DNA of 36,347 nucleotides from JBEIUL01 sp044356865 (lineage in GTDB: Bacteria; Planctomycetota; Phycisphaerae; Phycisphaerales; SM1A02). The position numbers were made by a program, and so were the translations under genes. The notes below the pieces were generated by a model. It saw nothing but the letters and a program-made list of their open reading frames with translations. It was not told where the DNA came from and searched no databases. The stretch spans positions 1 through 36,347 of the forward strand of contig JBIKVN010000004.1 in the NCBI GenBank assembly GCA_044356865.1, read 5' to 3'. This document shows positions 26,099-33,955 of the stretch, in pieces; position 1 is the first letter of the stretch, and each line of letters starts with the position of its first letter.

Positions 26099-26974
26099 TC
26101 AACGCGAGGCCGGGTTTATCGTCGATTCGGGCACGGGCAGCGTGAACTCGGCGGACTTCGGGTTTCCCGTCGGGTCGGTGACCGTCACCAGCCCCCCGAG
26201 CGTCCGCGGGCCTTCCGCGGACGGGTCGGGTTCGATCTTCAGAGTCGCCCGGATCTCGGCCGTGCCGTCCTTCGCGACCGTGTCGAAGACCGGTCCGGGG
26301 CGGAAGCGTACGCCGCGAGTCTCGAAGGGAAGGAAGCGAATTCGTGCTCCATCGGCGGCGGGAACCCGGATCCGCAGTTCCGAGGCTTCGATGGAGGGCT
26401 CGAGCCCAAGCTGGGCGGCGGCGACGGGAAGACGCCCGAGCAAGCCTGCAAAGTCCTTGCTTGATGGAGTTTGCGCCTTCGGATCCCCCGTCGCGACCAG
26501 CGGCAGGCGAAGGCCCATCGAACGGGAACCCATGAGGCAACTTTCCTTGCAGACGAGCCAATCGGCCTCGATCTTCAGGTCGAGAGGCTTCGCGATCTCG
26601 AGATCGGCCGGGGCCCGCAGGGTGAGGATCAGGCTGGCCTCGCCCGAGTACCCGAAGGTCGTCTCGTCCGGAGTCGTGAAGACCTCGGGAACCGGCCAGT
26701 CGATGCGTTCGAGCGTGACGCCCTCGGGAGCGACGACCTTGAACGAGGTCGGCATGCCGCTGTCGCCCGGATTCTTCCAGTAGATGTGCCAGCCGGGCTC
26801 GATCTTGAAGCGGGCGGCGACGCGGAACGGACCGCCGATCTCGACCGCATCGCGCTCGGCGAGGAGATGGCTCTTGACCAGGGCGGTGCCGTCCTTCGGC
26901 TCGGACGGGGGTTCGGCGCGGGCGGGCGCGGCGAGGACGGCGAGGGGAAGGAAGAGGGCGAGAGCGGTTCGCAT
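26099..26974 (-). CDS. Stand-alone DsbD N-terminal-domain (DsbD alpha-like) periplasmic protein
   Basis: 291 aa. A signal peptide covers about 1-20 (MRTALALFLPLAVLAAPARA). The domain carries FKIEPGWHIYWKNPGDSGMP and IDWPVP, typical of the DsbD N-terminal (alpha) domain, and the Cys pair in DWLVCKESC near residues 138-146, the place of the redox-active cysteines that pass electrons to thiol partners. The membrane and C-terminal thioredoxin domains of full DsbD are missing here, so electrons must come from another protein. GGAGAG lies about 8 bases before ATG 26974. It precedes the redoxin gene by 44 bp and diverges from the rhodanese-like lipoprotein. The likely role is periplasmic thiol exchange. 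Confidence 0.85.
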   Translation of the reverse strand: MRTALALFLPLAVLAAPARAEPPSEPKDGTALVKSHLLAERDAVEIGGPFRVAARFKIEPGWHIYWKNPGDSGMPTSFKVVAPEGVTLERIDWPVPEVFTTPDETTFGYSGEASLILTLRAPADLEIAKPLDLKIEADWLVCKESCLMGSRSMGLRLPLVATGDPKAQTPSSKDFAGLLGRLPVAAAQLGLEPSIEASELRIRVPAADGARIRFLPFETRGVRFRPGPVFDTVAKDGTAEIRATLKIEPDPSAEGPRTLGGLVTVTDPTGNPKSAEFTLPVPESTINPASR

Positions 26975-27049
26975 GGGAAGATTCTCTCCGGGTTCGGGCG
27001 ATCGCATCGTACGGTGGCAGATTCCCCGAGGAACCGGCATGATGCGGAA

Positions 27050-27526
27050 ATGCCCCACCACGCTCTCCTCCGCATCGCCGCCCCGGTCCTGCTCGCGATC
27101 GCCGCGCTTGGTTGCGAACTCAAGACCTCGGACGCCGACCTCCAGTACCTCGAGCCGTTCGAGGCGGTCGAGCTCGAGTCGAAGCCGAGCGGCGCCCTCG
27201 GCATGTCGGGCCCGCCGAAGACGGTCTGGCTCGATCCCCGCACCGAGGAGAAGTACGCGGCGGGGCATGTTCCCAAGTCGATCAACCTGCCGTTTCCCCG
27301 CCTCGACGACGAACAGCAGTTCGTCCTCGGCGATCCGGATCTCATCATCTGCGTCGACACCGACTACGACGACGTGATGGCGAAAGCCGCGGCCAAGCGG
27401 CTCATGGAACTCGGCCGCAAGAAGAAGACGGTCTACGTACTCAAGGGCGGGGTGAAGGCGTGGAAGCGCGACGGATTCCCGGTCGAGACCGGCCAGGGAC
27501 CGGACGTCGAGAAGAAGTTTGAGTGA
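27050..27526 (+). CDS. Rhodanese-like lipoprotein
   Basis: 158 aa. MPHHALLRIAAPVLLAIAAL runs into a lipobox AALGC, with Cys22 as the lipidation site, so the protein is probably anchored in a membrane. The rest fits a rhodanese fold: VWLDPRTEEKYAAGHVPKSI (the 'aHIpgAinip' motif), DLIICVDTDYDDVMAKAAAK, and KKKTVYVLKGGVKAWKRDGF, a good match to the C-terminal GGxxxWxxxG motif. The active-site loop is CVDTDYDDV rather than the usual CxxGxRS type; Cys101 is present but the loop is not canonical, so sulfur transfer is uncertain. It is divergent from the DsbD-domain gene. A 166-bp repeat array starts 31 bp after its stop. Confidence 0.8.
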   Translation: MPHHALLRIAAPVLLAIAALGCELKTSDADLQYLEPFEAVELESKPSGALGMSGPPKTVWLDPRTEEKYAAGHVPKSINLPFPRLDDEQQFVLGDPDLIICVDTDYDDVMAKAAAKRLMELGRKKKTVYVLKGGVKAWKRDGFPVETGQGPDVEKKFE

Positions 27527-27557
27527 GGGGGCGGGCGGAACGATCGGGCGACGGTCG

Positions 27558-28251
27558 CGTCACGCGTCGGCCGCGGGCCGACGCTCCATGCGCGTGGCGT
27601 GGTCGGTGGCGAGTCTCGCGAGCGGGCCTCGTGCCGAGCAGGGCGCATGGAGTGCCGGCCTGCGGCCGGCAAGGATGAAGGCCGGAGCCGTCTGACGGTC
27701 GGGCGAGCGTGCGTTCACCGCCCTCGTCACGCGTCGGCCAAGGCCGACGCTCCATGCGCGTGGCGTGGTCGGTGGCGAGTCTCGCGAGCTGGCCTCGTGC
27801 CGAGCAGGGCGCATGGAGTGCCGGCCTGCGGCCGGCAAGGATGAAGGCCGGAGCCGTCTGACGGTCGGGCGAGCGTGCGTTCGCCGCTTCCGTCACGCGT
27901 CGGCCAAGGCCGACGCTCCATGCGCGTGGCGTGGTCGGTGGCGAGTCTCGCGAGCGGGCCTCGTGCCGGGCAGGGCGCATGGAGTGCCGGCCTGCGGCCG
28001 GCAAGGATGAAGGCCGGAGCCGTCTGACGGTCGGGCGAGCGTGCGTTCGCCGCTTCCGTCACGCGTCGGCCAAGGCCAACGCTCCATGCGCGTGGCGTGG
28101 TCGGTGGCGAGTCTCGCGAGCGGGCCTCGTGCCGGGCAGGGCGCATGGAGTGCCGGCCTGCGGCCGGCAACGATGAAGGCCGGAGCCGTCTGACGGTCGG
28201 GCGAGCGTGCGTTCGCCGCTTCCGTCACGCGTCGGCCAAGGCCGACGCTCC
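27558..28251. repeat. Array of four 166-167 bp tandem units plus a partial fifth, palindrome-rich
   Basis: Units start at 27558 (167 bp), 27725, 27891 and 28057 (166 bp each); the partial fifth runs 28223-28251. Copies differ at only a few bases (for example GAGCGGGCC and GAGCTGGCC; GTGCCGAGC and GTGCCGGGC). Each unit opens with a hairpin CGTCGGCC-AA-GGCCGACG. Inside are a 10-bp inverted repeat CTCCATGCGC/GCGCATGGAG about 60 bp apart and a GCCGGC-CTGCG-GCCGGC hairpin. The first unit has CGCGG where later ones have AAG. Array and hairpin end flush with the stop codon of the gene at 28253. Such paired palindromes resemble REP/BIME elements moved by RAYT transposases, a guess. Several frames are open through the units but no protein is called. 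Confidence 0.9.
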
Positions 28252-28252
28252 C

Positions 28253-29596
28253 TTAGGGATCGAGCAGGTTCGGCAGCGCGTCGAAGTCGATCTCGGGCGG
28301 GAAGCCGAAGGACTCGGTCACGCCGTTGCCGACCGTGATCCAGATGTCGCCCGCAACCGCGTCGCGGACCCCGAACTGGCCCTCGAGCGGATGTCCGCGC
28401 GGTACCAGCACGAGATTCCCGAGCCGATACGGCCCCGCGGGCAGGCGGGCGCGGAGCGACTCGTGCGCGGCCCGGGCGTCCTCGGAGGTCGAGATGCCGG
28501 GGAAGATCGTGCGGCCGCCGATCGAGGCGGCATCCGGCCGGTCGGGCGAGACCAGGTTCGCGAGGGAGAGCGAGAGTTCGGGCCGGCCGATGAGGATCTC
28601 GAACGGCGTCTCGTACGGGCGGCCGGCGTCGAGCTGCCATTGCCGCGTCACCTCGGCGAGGTTTCGGCGCTCCATCGCCGCCATCGCCCCGCCCTGGGCC
28701 CGCGCGACCATCCCCGGAGTGACTCCGCTCGCGACCATGAACGGCACCACGACCGCCGCGATCGAGGCCGACGCCATCAGCAGCAGCGGCACCAGCGCCG
28801 CGAGCGTCGCCTTCCCCCGGCCGCAGCCGTGCACGCCGGCGAGCATGAGGCGGAACGACGAGAACCACCAGATCGCCCCGAGGAACGGGATGCAACTGAC
28901 GCAGGGGATCACGCCGACCAGCGAGGTCGCCCCGTGGGCGAAGAGAGCACAGCAGACCGAGCGCGACATCGGCTCGCGGGCCCCGCCGAGGAGGGCGAGC
29001 GTGCCGTGCCCGATCGCCCCGCCGAGGTACGCGAACGCCAGGAGCCCGACGAAGAGCATGGCCCCCATCGCGAGCTGCGGCCCGAAGACCATGGCGGCGC
29101 CGCCCGGGCCGCCGATCGGCAGGAAGAGTAGCGCCCCGAACGCCAGCCCGAACGCGAGCGGCGGGATCGCGCAGAGCAGGAGATATCGAAACGCCGTGCC
29201 CGCCCCCGCCGCCGCCGGCAGCGAGTCACCGAACTCAAACGGCCGGAAGAGGATCGCGATCGTGCTTCGCCACCAGGCCTTCCACAGGCCGGTCCGCTCG
29301 CGCTCGGCCCAGGGATTCGGACGCGAGACGGTGTCCGCCTCGGAGCGGCCCGCGGCGGGCTCGAGGACCATCTCGTCGAGCCGAACGTGCTGCCCGCACT
29401 TGACGCAGTCGAACTCGCGCGGCTCGAGCAGGCCGGCCGCGTCGGTGCCGTAGTAGTCCTGCGTGCAGTGCGGGCAGCGGAACGCGACGGTCGAGGGCCG
29501 GAAGCGGAACTCGGCCGGCGTGAACGGCGTGCCGCACTCGGGACACGTACGCCCGACCGTCCGCCAGAGGGCGTGGTCGCAGGTGCGGCAGCGCAC
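28253..29596 (-). CDS. Zinc-ribbon polytopic membrane protein (Yip1-like)
   Basis: 447 aa from a GTG start. The N-terminus has two zinc ribbons: Cys3/6 with 18/21 and Cys41/44 with 64/67 (CPHC, CVKC). A helix with WWRSTIAILFRPFEF near residues 108-122 leads to several membrane segments from about 130 to 300 (FRYLLLCAIPPLAFGLAFGA, LFVGLLAFAYLGGAIG, ATLAALVPLLLMASASIAAV), and the C-terminal 140 residues look soluble. The layout of ribbons followed by a Yip1-type region is common among uncharacterised planctomycete proteins. It begins 4 bp after the ilvE stop, so they are probably one operon. Function unknown; the ribbons would face the cytoplasm. Confidence 0.8.
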   Translation of the reverse strand: MRCRTCDHALWRTVGRTCPECGTPFTPAEFRFRPSTVAFRCPHCTQDYYGTDAAGLLEPREFDCVKCGQHVRLDEMVLEPAAGRSEADTVSRPNPWAERERTGLWKAWWRSTIAILFRPFEFGDSLPAAAGAGTAFRYLLLCAIPPLAFGLAFGALLFLPIGGPGGAAMVFGPQLAMGAMLFVGLLAFAYLGGAIGHGTLALLGGAREPMSRSVCCALFAHGATSLVGVIPCVSCIPFLGAIWWFSSFRLMLAGVHGCGRGKATLAALVPLLLMASASIAAVVVPFMVASGVTPGMVARAQGGAMAAMERRNLAEVTRQWQLDAGRPYETPFEILIGRPELSLSLANLVSPDRPDAASIGGRTIFPGISTSEDARAAHESLRARLPAGPYRLGNLVLVPRGHPLEGQFGVRDAVAGDIWITVGNGVTESFGFPPEIDFDALPNLLDP

Positions 29597-29600
29597 GGCC

Positions 29601-30503
29601 TCAGTCCTCGGGCGCGCCCGCCGCCATCCGCCGGCGGAACTCGGCGGCGATCGCGGCGGTGACCGGGCCGGTCTCGCCGGCGCCGATCGTCCGGTCGCCG
29701 ACGCCGCTCACGCCGATGATCTCGGCGGCGGTGCCGGTGAGGAAGATCTCGTCCATCGCGAGCAGGTCGTCGAGCCGCATCATGCGTTCCCTGACCTCGT
29801 AGCCGAGGGCCGGGGCGATCTCCTGCATGACGTAGCGCCGCGTCACGCCGTTCAGCAGGCCCGCCTCGACCGGCGGCGTGTACACCGTGTTGCCCTTGAC
29901 GCCGAAGATGTTGTCGCCGGTGCACTCGGCGACGTACCCGTCGGTGTTCAGCATGATCGCCTCGAAGACGTCGGCGTCGACGGCCTCGAGCTTGGCGAGG
30001 ATGTTGTTCAGGTAGTTGAGGCTCTTGATCGACGGGTCGAGGCACTCGACCGGTATCCGCGGGCGCTTCGCGACGATGATCCGCATGCCCTTCCGGTAGA
30101 GCTCGGCCGGGTAGAGCTGGATGGTGTCGACGATGACGATCGCGCACGGCCGCGGGCACTTCCGCGGGTCGAGGCCGAGGTTGCCGGCGCCGCGGGTGAA
30201 GACCAGGCGGATGTAGCCGTCGGGCAGGTTGTTCGCGGCGATCGTCGCGCGGATCGCGTTCGCGATCTCGTCCTTCGTGTAGGGCGGCCGCATCCGGATC
30301 GACTCGGCCGATTGCCACATCCGCTCGAGGTGCGTGGCGAGCTTGAGGATGCGGCCGCCGTAGGCGCGGATCCCCTCGAAGACGCCGTCGCCGTAGAGCA
30401 GGCCGTGGTCGTAGACCGAGACGAGGGCCTGCGATTTCGGCACGAGCTCGCCGTCGATCCAGACTTTGCTCTCGGAGGAGGCGCCGGGGGTGTTCGTCGA
30501 CAT
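29601..30503 (-). CDS. ilvE: Branched-chain amino acid aminotransferase (PLP-dependent, fold type IV)
   Basis: 300 aa. Transfers amino groups between branched-chain 2-oxo acids and glutamate, the last step of valine, leucine and isoleucine synthesis. The start VWIDGELVPKSQALVSVYDH, the YGDGVFEGIRAYGG motif, Lys160 in IKSLNYLNN (Schiff base with PLP), YVAECTGDNIFGVK and LTGTAAEIIGVSGVGDR are those of class IV aminotransferases. The length is right. A D-amino-acid aminotransferase or 4-amino-4-deoxychorismate lyase is less likely because FEGIRAY and the C-terminal motifs match IlvE. ATG 30503 has no strong ribosome site. It is 31 bp after the epimerase-HAD gene, in the same direction. Confidence 0.92.
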   Translation of the reverse strand: MSTNTPGASSESKVWIDGELVPKSQALVSVYDHGLLYGDGVFEGIRAYGGRILKLATHLERMWQSAESIRMRPPYTKDEIANAIRATIAANNLPDGYIRLVFTRGAGNLGLDPRKCPRPCAIVIVDTIQLYPAELYRKGMRIIVAKRPRIPVECLDPSIKSLNYLNNILAKLEAVDADVFEAIMLNTDGYVAECTGDNIFGVKGNTVYTPPVEAGLLNGVTRRYVMQEIAPALGYEVRERMMRLDDLLAMDEIFLTGTAAEIIGVSGVGDRTIGAGETGPVTAAIAAEFRRRMAAGAPED

Positions 30504-30534
30504 CGCGGGCGAGTGTACCCGCGGCGGGAACCAG

Positions 30535-32289
30535 TCAATGGAACCCGAGCCGGGCGAAGACCGGGCGCAGGGCCGCCGCGGGATCGAGGTCCGCCTCGAG
30601 CGCCGCCGAGGCGAGCCGCCGCACCCGGGCCGGGGCCGAGGGGGCCGCGAGCGAGTAGCCGCACCACTCGGCGAGGCCGAGATCGTCGTCGTCGCTCAGG
30701 ATCGCCACGATCGCGTCGCGGCGGACCGCGGTCGACTTCGCGAGCCGCTGGAGGGCGATGGCCCGGTCGACCAGCGGCGCCGCGACCTCGAGCGAGCCGT
30801 CGCGCACGAAAAGCGTCACCTTCCGGTCGCGCCAGAACGGCGTCTCGATCGCCTTGCCCGCGACCGCCAGCGTCTCGCGGTCGCCGAGGACATGCAGCCG
30901 GACCGACGGCCGCGGCGGAAGCTCGCCCGGCCCGAGGCGAAGGTCCAGCGTCCGGCCGGGAACCGGTCGATCGGCGGCGAGCCAGTCCTCGCCCTCGAAA
31001 AGCATCGCGGCATGCGGCACGAGCGTGCGCAGCGAACGCACGATCGCCTCGAGCGTCGCCGCGTCGAGGCGCTCGGCCCGCACCGCCTTCGCCTCGCGGA
31101 AACTCCAGAGGACGGCGCCGTTGGCGGCGATCGCGACCGGGGCGGGCAGCGGGTGAAGCGTTTCCGGCACGCCCGCGAGCAGGTCCGGCCCCCGCCGCGA
31201 CGACGCGACGACGACCTGCGCCCCGCCGATCGACGCCGCGAGCAGGGCTTCGCGAGCGTCCGGCGCCTCGAGCAGCGCCCGGTCCATGACGATGAACCGC
31301 GGCCGCTCGGGCGGCTCGACCGGCCGGGGCAGCTGTGCCCGCGGGGCCTCGGCCGGCGGCGTCGAGACGATCGCCTCCCGGACCGCCGCCGCCACCGCCC
31401 CCTCGACGGTCTGGTGCCGGAAGACGAATCCCGCCTCGAGCATCCGGGCGGGCACGACCTTCCGGCTCGCGAGCAGCGTGTCGGCGACTTCGCCCAGCGA
31501 CAGCCGCAGCGCCACCGACGGCACCGACAGCAGCGCCGGCCGCCCCACCGCCGCGGCGATCGCGTGGGCCACCTGGCGGGCGCTGGTCGGCCGCGGGCCG
31601 ACCACGTTCACCGGCCCCGAGACCTCGCGATCGAGCAGGAACGAGAGGATCGCGGTGCAGTCGGCGTGGTGGATCCACGGCACCCACTGCGTTCCCGGGC
31701 CGAACACCGCCCCGAGACCGCGGCGGAAGTACGGCAGCACGCGGGCGAGGAAGCCCGCCTCGGGATCGAGCACGATGCCGATGCGGGCGATCGCCACGCG
31801 AACCGGCGTCGGCAGTTCCGCGGCCTTCATCGCCTCGCGTTCCCAGCGGAGGCACACCTCGCTCATGAAGCCGTGGCCGGCTCGCGAGCGCTCGTCGAGC
31901 GTCTCCTCGCCGCGGTCGCCGTAGAGACCGACCGCGCTGGCCGAGACGAGGATCCGCGGCGGCCGCGCCGCCTCGGCGATCGCCGCCATCACCTGGTGGG
32001 CGCTGTCGATGCGGCTCGACTCGATCTCGTCGCGATAGGCCTCGGTCCAGCGGCGATCGGCGACGCCGGCCCCCGCAAGGTGCACCACGGCATCGACGCC
32101 GTCCACGGCCGACTGCCAGGCCCCGGGAAGGGTCGGGTCGCCGGCGACCACGCCGGTTCCGGGCGGAAGGATGCCGCGGGCCTCGCCGGGGCGGCGGGTG
32201 ACCACCTCGACCGCATCGCCGGCGGCGAGGCGGGCCGCGACGAGCCTTCGGCCGAGGGCACCGGTACCGCCGGTGACGAGAACGCGCAT
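30535..32289 (-). CDS. TIGR01777-type NAD(P)-binding epimerase fused to a degenerate HAD-like domain
   Basis: 584 aa. Residues 1-300 are an SDR-type epimerase of the TIGR01777/YfcH group: GGTGALG nucleotide-binding motif (7-13), DAVVHLAGAGVADRRWTEAY, SASAVGLYGDRG, VRVAIARIGIVLDPEAGFLA, WVPWIHHADC. Residues about 325-584 look like a Cof-type HAD phosphatase: RFIVMDRALLE would be motif I, GGAQVVVASSRRG motif II, LAKSTAVRRDAIVAI motif III and LSDDDDLGLAEWCGYSLAAP motif IV. The usual DxDGT of motif I reads DRALL, so the second Asp, needed for catalysis, is missing. Two fused domains with the second probably non-catalytic is unusual, but the HAD call rests on motif reading only. Substrate unknown. 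ilvE is next downstream. Confidence 0.85.
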   Translation of the reverse strand: MRVLVTGGTGALGRRLVAARLAAGDAVEVVTRRPGEARGILPPGTGVVAGDPTLPGAWQSAVDGVDAVVHLAGAGVADRRWTEAYRDEIESSRIDSAHQVMAAIAEAARPPRILVSASAVGLYGDRGEETLDERSRAGHGFMSEVCLRWEREAMKAAELPTPVRVAIARIGIVLDPEAGFLARVLPYFRRGLGAVFGPGTQWVPWIHHADCTAILSFLLDREVSGPVNVVGPRPTSARQVAHAIAAAVGRPALLSVPSVALRLSLGEVADTLLASRKVVPARMLEAGFVFRHQTVEGAVAAAVREAIVSTPPAEAPRAQLPRPVEPPERPRFIVMDRALLEAPDAREALLAASIGGAQVVVASSRRGPDLLAGVPETLHPLPAPVAIAANGAVLWSFREAKAVRAERLDAATLEAIVRSLRTLVPHAAMLFEGEDWLAADRPVPGRTLDLRLGPGELPPRPSVRLHVLGDRETLAVAGKAIETPFWRDRKVTLFVRDGSLEVAAPLVDRAIALQRLAKSTAVRRDAIVAILSDDDDLGLAEWCGYSLAAPSAPARVRRLASAALEADLDPAAALRPVFARLGFH

Positions 32290-32326
32290 TCCGGGATGCT
32301 ACGCGGCGGGCCGGGGCGGCCGTGGG

Positions 32327-32902
32327 TCAGGCGCTGCGGCGCCGAAGTTGGTTCGGCGAGATCCGGGCCTCCGCGGCGGCGGCGTTCTCGGCGGCGACGG
32401 CCAGCCGGACCAGGGCCGGGACGATCGCGGTGGCCAGCAGGTGGTCAAGGCGGTTCCGCATCCGCTCGATCTCGCCGAGGGCGGCCGCGACGATCTCGAG
32501 GGCCTTCGAGGCGTGGCCGTCCGCAAGGGCCGCGTCGCCCCCGCTCGCGAGACGACCGAGGATCGCCCCGGTCCGTACCCGCGAGGCCCCGACGATCGCG
32601 GTGACCAGGTCGTCGCCCGTGGCGATCTCGGGCTCGGGAGCGCTCGCCGCGATCTCGTCCGCGACCCGGTCGATCGCGACCACGAGCTCGTCGATGCGGA
32701 ACTGCGCCGCGGGCAGTCCGGCGGACTCGCTCCGGCCGTCGCCGACCGCGTTCACGATCTCGCCGCGAATCGCCCCGAGAAACCCGGCGATCCGATCCAG
32801 CCGATCGCGGGTCTGGCGCACGGTGCGCTCGCTCTCGCGGACGCTGCCGAGCGCGGCGGCCAGGCGGATGGAATCGGGACGACGGTCGGCAGGCTGCGGC
32901 AT
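32327..32902 (-). CDS. Hypothetical helical protein in the fliW-csrA group
   Basis: 191 aa, nearly all helical. ALGSVRESERTVRQTRDRLD and RIAGFLGAIRGEIVNAV near the start have the amphipathic heptads of a coiled coil, somewhat like the terminal helices of flagellin or hook-associated proteins. The later part is Ala-rich (LEIVAAALGEIERMRNRLDH, AIVPALVRLAVAAENAAAAE). No signal peptide or membrane segment is seen. It comes 64 bp after csrA on the same strand, the third gene of a fliW-csrA group, so a flagellar function is likely by position only. The stop is 37 bp from the epimerase start. I do not recognise the family. Confidence 0.65.
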   Translation of the reverse strand: MPQPADRRPDSIRLAAALGSVRESERTVRQTRDRLDRIAGFLGAIRGEIVNAVGDGRSESAGLPAAQFRIDELVVAIDRVADEIAASAPEPEIATGDDLVTAIVGASRVRTGAILGRLASGGDAALADGHASKALEIVAAALGEIERMRNRLDHLLATAIVPALVRLAVAAENAAAAEARISPNQLRRRSA

Positions 32903-32966
32903 CGGGGACCTCCCGGGAACGCCGCGGGATGCGGCCCCGTGGGATCGGCGCGGCCGATCGTCCGCT

Positions 32967-33290
32967 TCACGCGAGCCGGCGGTTTCCCATGAATTCGTCC
33001 GGCGGCGGCCGACGCGGGGGCCGCCCCTGACCGAGCGGGGTCACCGGAGGAGTCGGGGCGCCGGCGCGAGCGCTGCCGCCCGGACGCACCCCGGGCAGCT
33101 CGCCGCGGAAGCCCGCCGCCTCGCGGTTCTCGTTCCGGATCGCGTCGTAGACCTCCTTGCGGTGGACGGCCACGTGCGGCGGGGCCTTGATGCCGATCCG
33201 CACCTTGTCGCCGCGGATGTCGACGACGGTCAGTTCCACGTCGTCACCGATCATGATGGTCTGGTCGAGCTGTCGCGAAAGGACGAGCAT
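32967..33290 (-). CDS. csrA: Carbon storage regulator CsrA with a long proline-rich C-terminal tail
   Basis: 107 aa, against 60-80 in most family members. CsrA dimers bind GGA-containing leaders of mRNAs and repress or stabilise them; in flagellated bacteria a main target is flagellin mRNA. The first 62 residues are a normal CsrA: MLVLSRQLDQTIMIGDDVEL, VRIGIKAPPHVAVHRKEVYD, with the RNA-contacting first strand and the Arg of AVHRKEV. From about residue 62 follows a Pro/Gly/Arg-rich tail (RPPRRPPPDEF) of no recognised fold. ATG 33290 has GAGGA about 8 bases upstream. fliW is immediately upstream (32 bp), so FliW control of CsrA is likely. Whether the tail matters is unknown. Confidence 0.93.
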   Translation of the reverse strand: MLVLSRQLDQTIMIGDDVELTVVDIRGDKVRIGIKAPPHVAVHRKEVYDAIRNENREAAGFRGELPGVRPGGSARAGAPTPPVTPLGQGRPPRRPPPDEFMGNRRLA

Positions 33291-33322
33291 CGGTGGATTC
33301 CTCGGGGGCGTCGGGAACGCAG

Positions 33323-33775
33323 TCAGGCGGTCGCCCGCAGCCGCGGGAGGCCGGCGCCGACCTTCATGAGCTCGTGGCGGACGTTCCAGCGTCGCTCGGC
33401 CATCACCACCTGGATCCCGCGGCAGGTCTCCACGTTCACGAGCAGCGGGCCCTGGAGGTTGGCGGTGAGGGCGTCGTCGCGGCGGTTCACGATCACCAGC
33501 ACCTGCGCGTCGGACGGGTCGTCGAGCCCGAGTTCGGCGGCATGCTCGGGGCGGAGCTGGGCGGCGTAGTCGGGCACCCACAGGCCCGGATCGGTGACCA
33601 CGAAGGCGAGATCGGGCGCCTCGAGCGACTGCAGCCAGAAGAAGACCGACTGGTCGTCGGGCTGGAGCAGCGCGAACCGCCGGTAGCTCGAGAAGCCGAG
33701 CAACCCGTTCGGGAAGTCGATGATGCGGGCGTCGTCGATCTCGAGGGTGCCGAAGCGGGTGGTCTGGACGATCAT
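33323..33775 (-). CDS. fliW: Flagellar assembly factor FliW
   Basis: 150 aa. FliW binds CsrA and blocks it; flagellin competes for FliW, which links flagellin level to CsrA-controlled translation. Visible motifs: IVQTTRFGTLEIDDARIIDF, PNGLLGFSSYRRFALL (family 'FpxGlxGF'), FFWLQSLEAPDLAFVVTDP and VLVIVNRRDDALTANLQGPL, all typical FliW. ATG 33775 with GGAGAG about 8 bases upstream gives the standard N-terminus. csrA follows after 32 bp, as in many flagellated bacteria, and a third gene completes the group. The stretch 33776-33955 upstream, between the divergent start and the glycosyltransferase-like gene, has no clear promoter. Confidence 0.93.
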   Translation of the reverse strand: MIVQTTRFGTLEIDDARIIDFPNGLLGFSSYRRFALLQPDDQSVFFWLQSLEAPDLAFVVTDPGLWVPDYAAQLRPEHAAELGLDDPSDAQVLVIVNRRDDALTANLQGPLLVNVETCRGIQVVMAERRWNVRHELMKVGAGLPRLRATA

Positions 33776-33955
33776 CGAGGGGCTCTCCGGGGCGACCCGG
33801 GGTATCGGTCCGGCGTGCGCGTTTCGTGCAGAGGAGGTGAAGGACCTGCGTCGGGCCCCGCGCGGGAGCGCTGCCCGCGGCATCGCTTGCGCGGGGCGGG
33901 ACCGCGGCGGTCGCTTCTTGCGCGACTCTCGCGCGGCGCGGGCGTCGATCGACCG

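Noticed and set aside
27558..28251. Protein-coding frames through the repeat array
   Set aside because: The unit is 166 bp, not a multiple of three, so the frame shifts in each copy. The predicted peptides are Arg/Pro/Ala-rich, alike in every copy, and lack start signals and known motifs.
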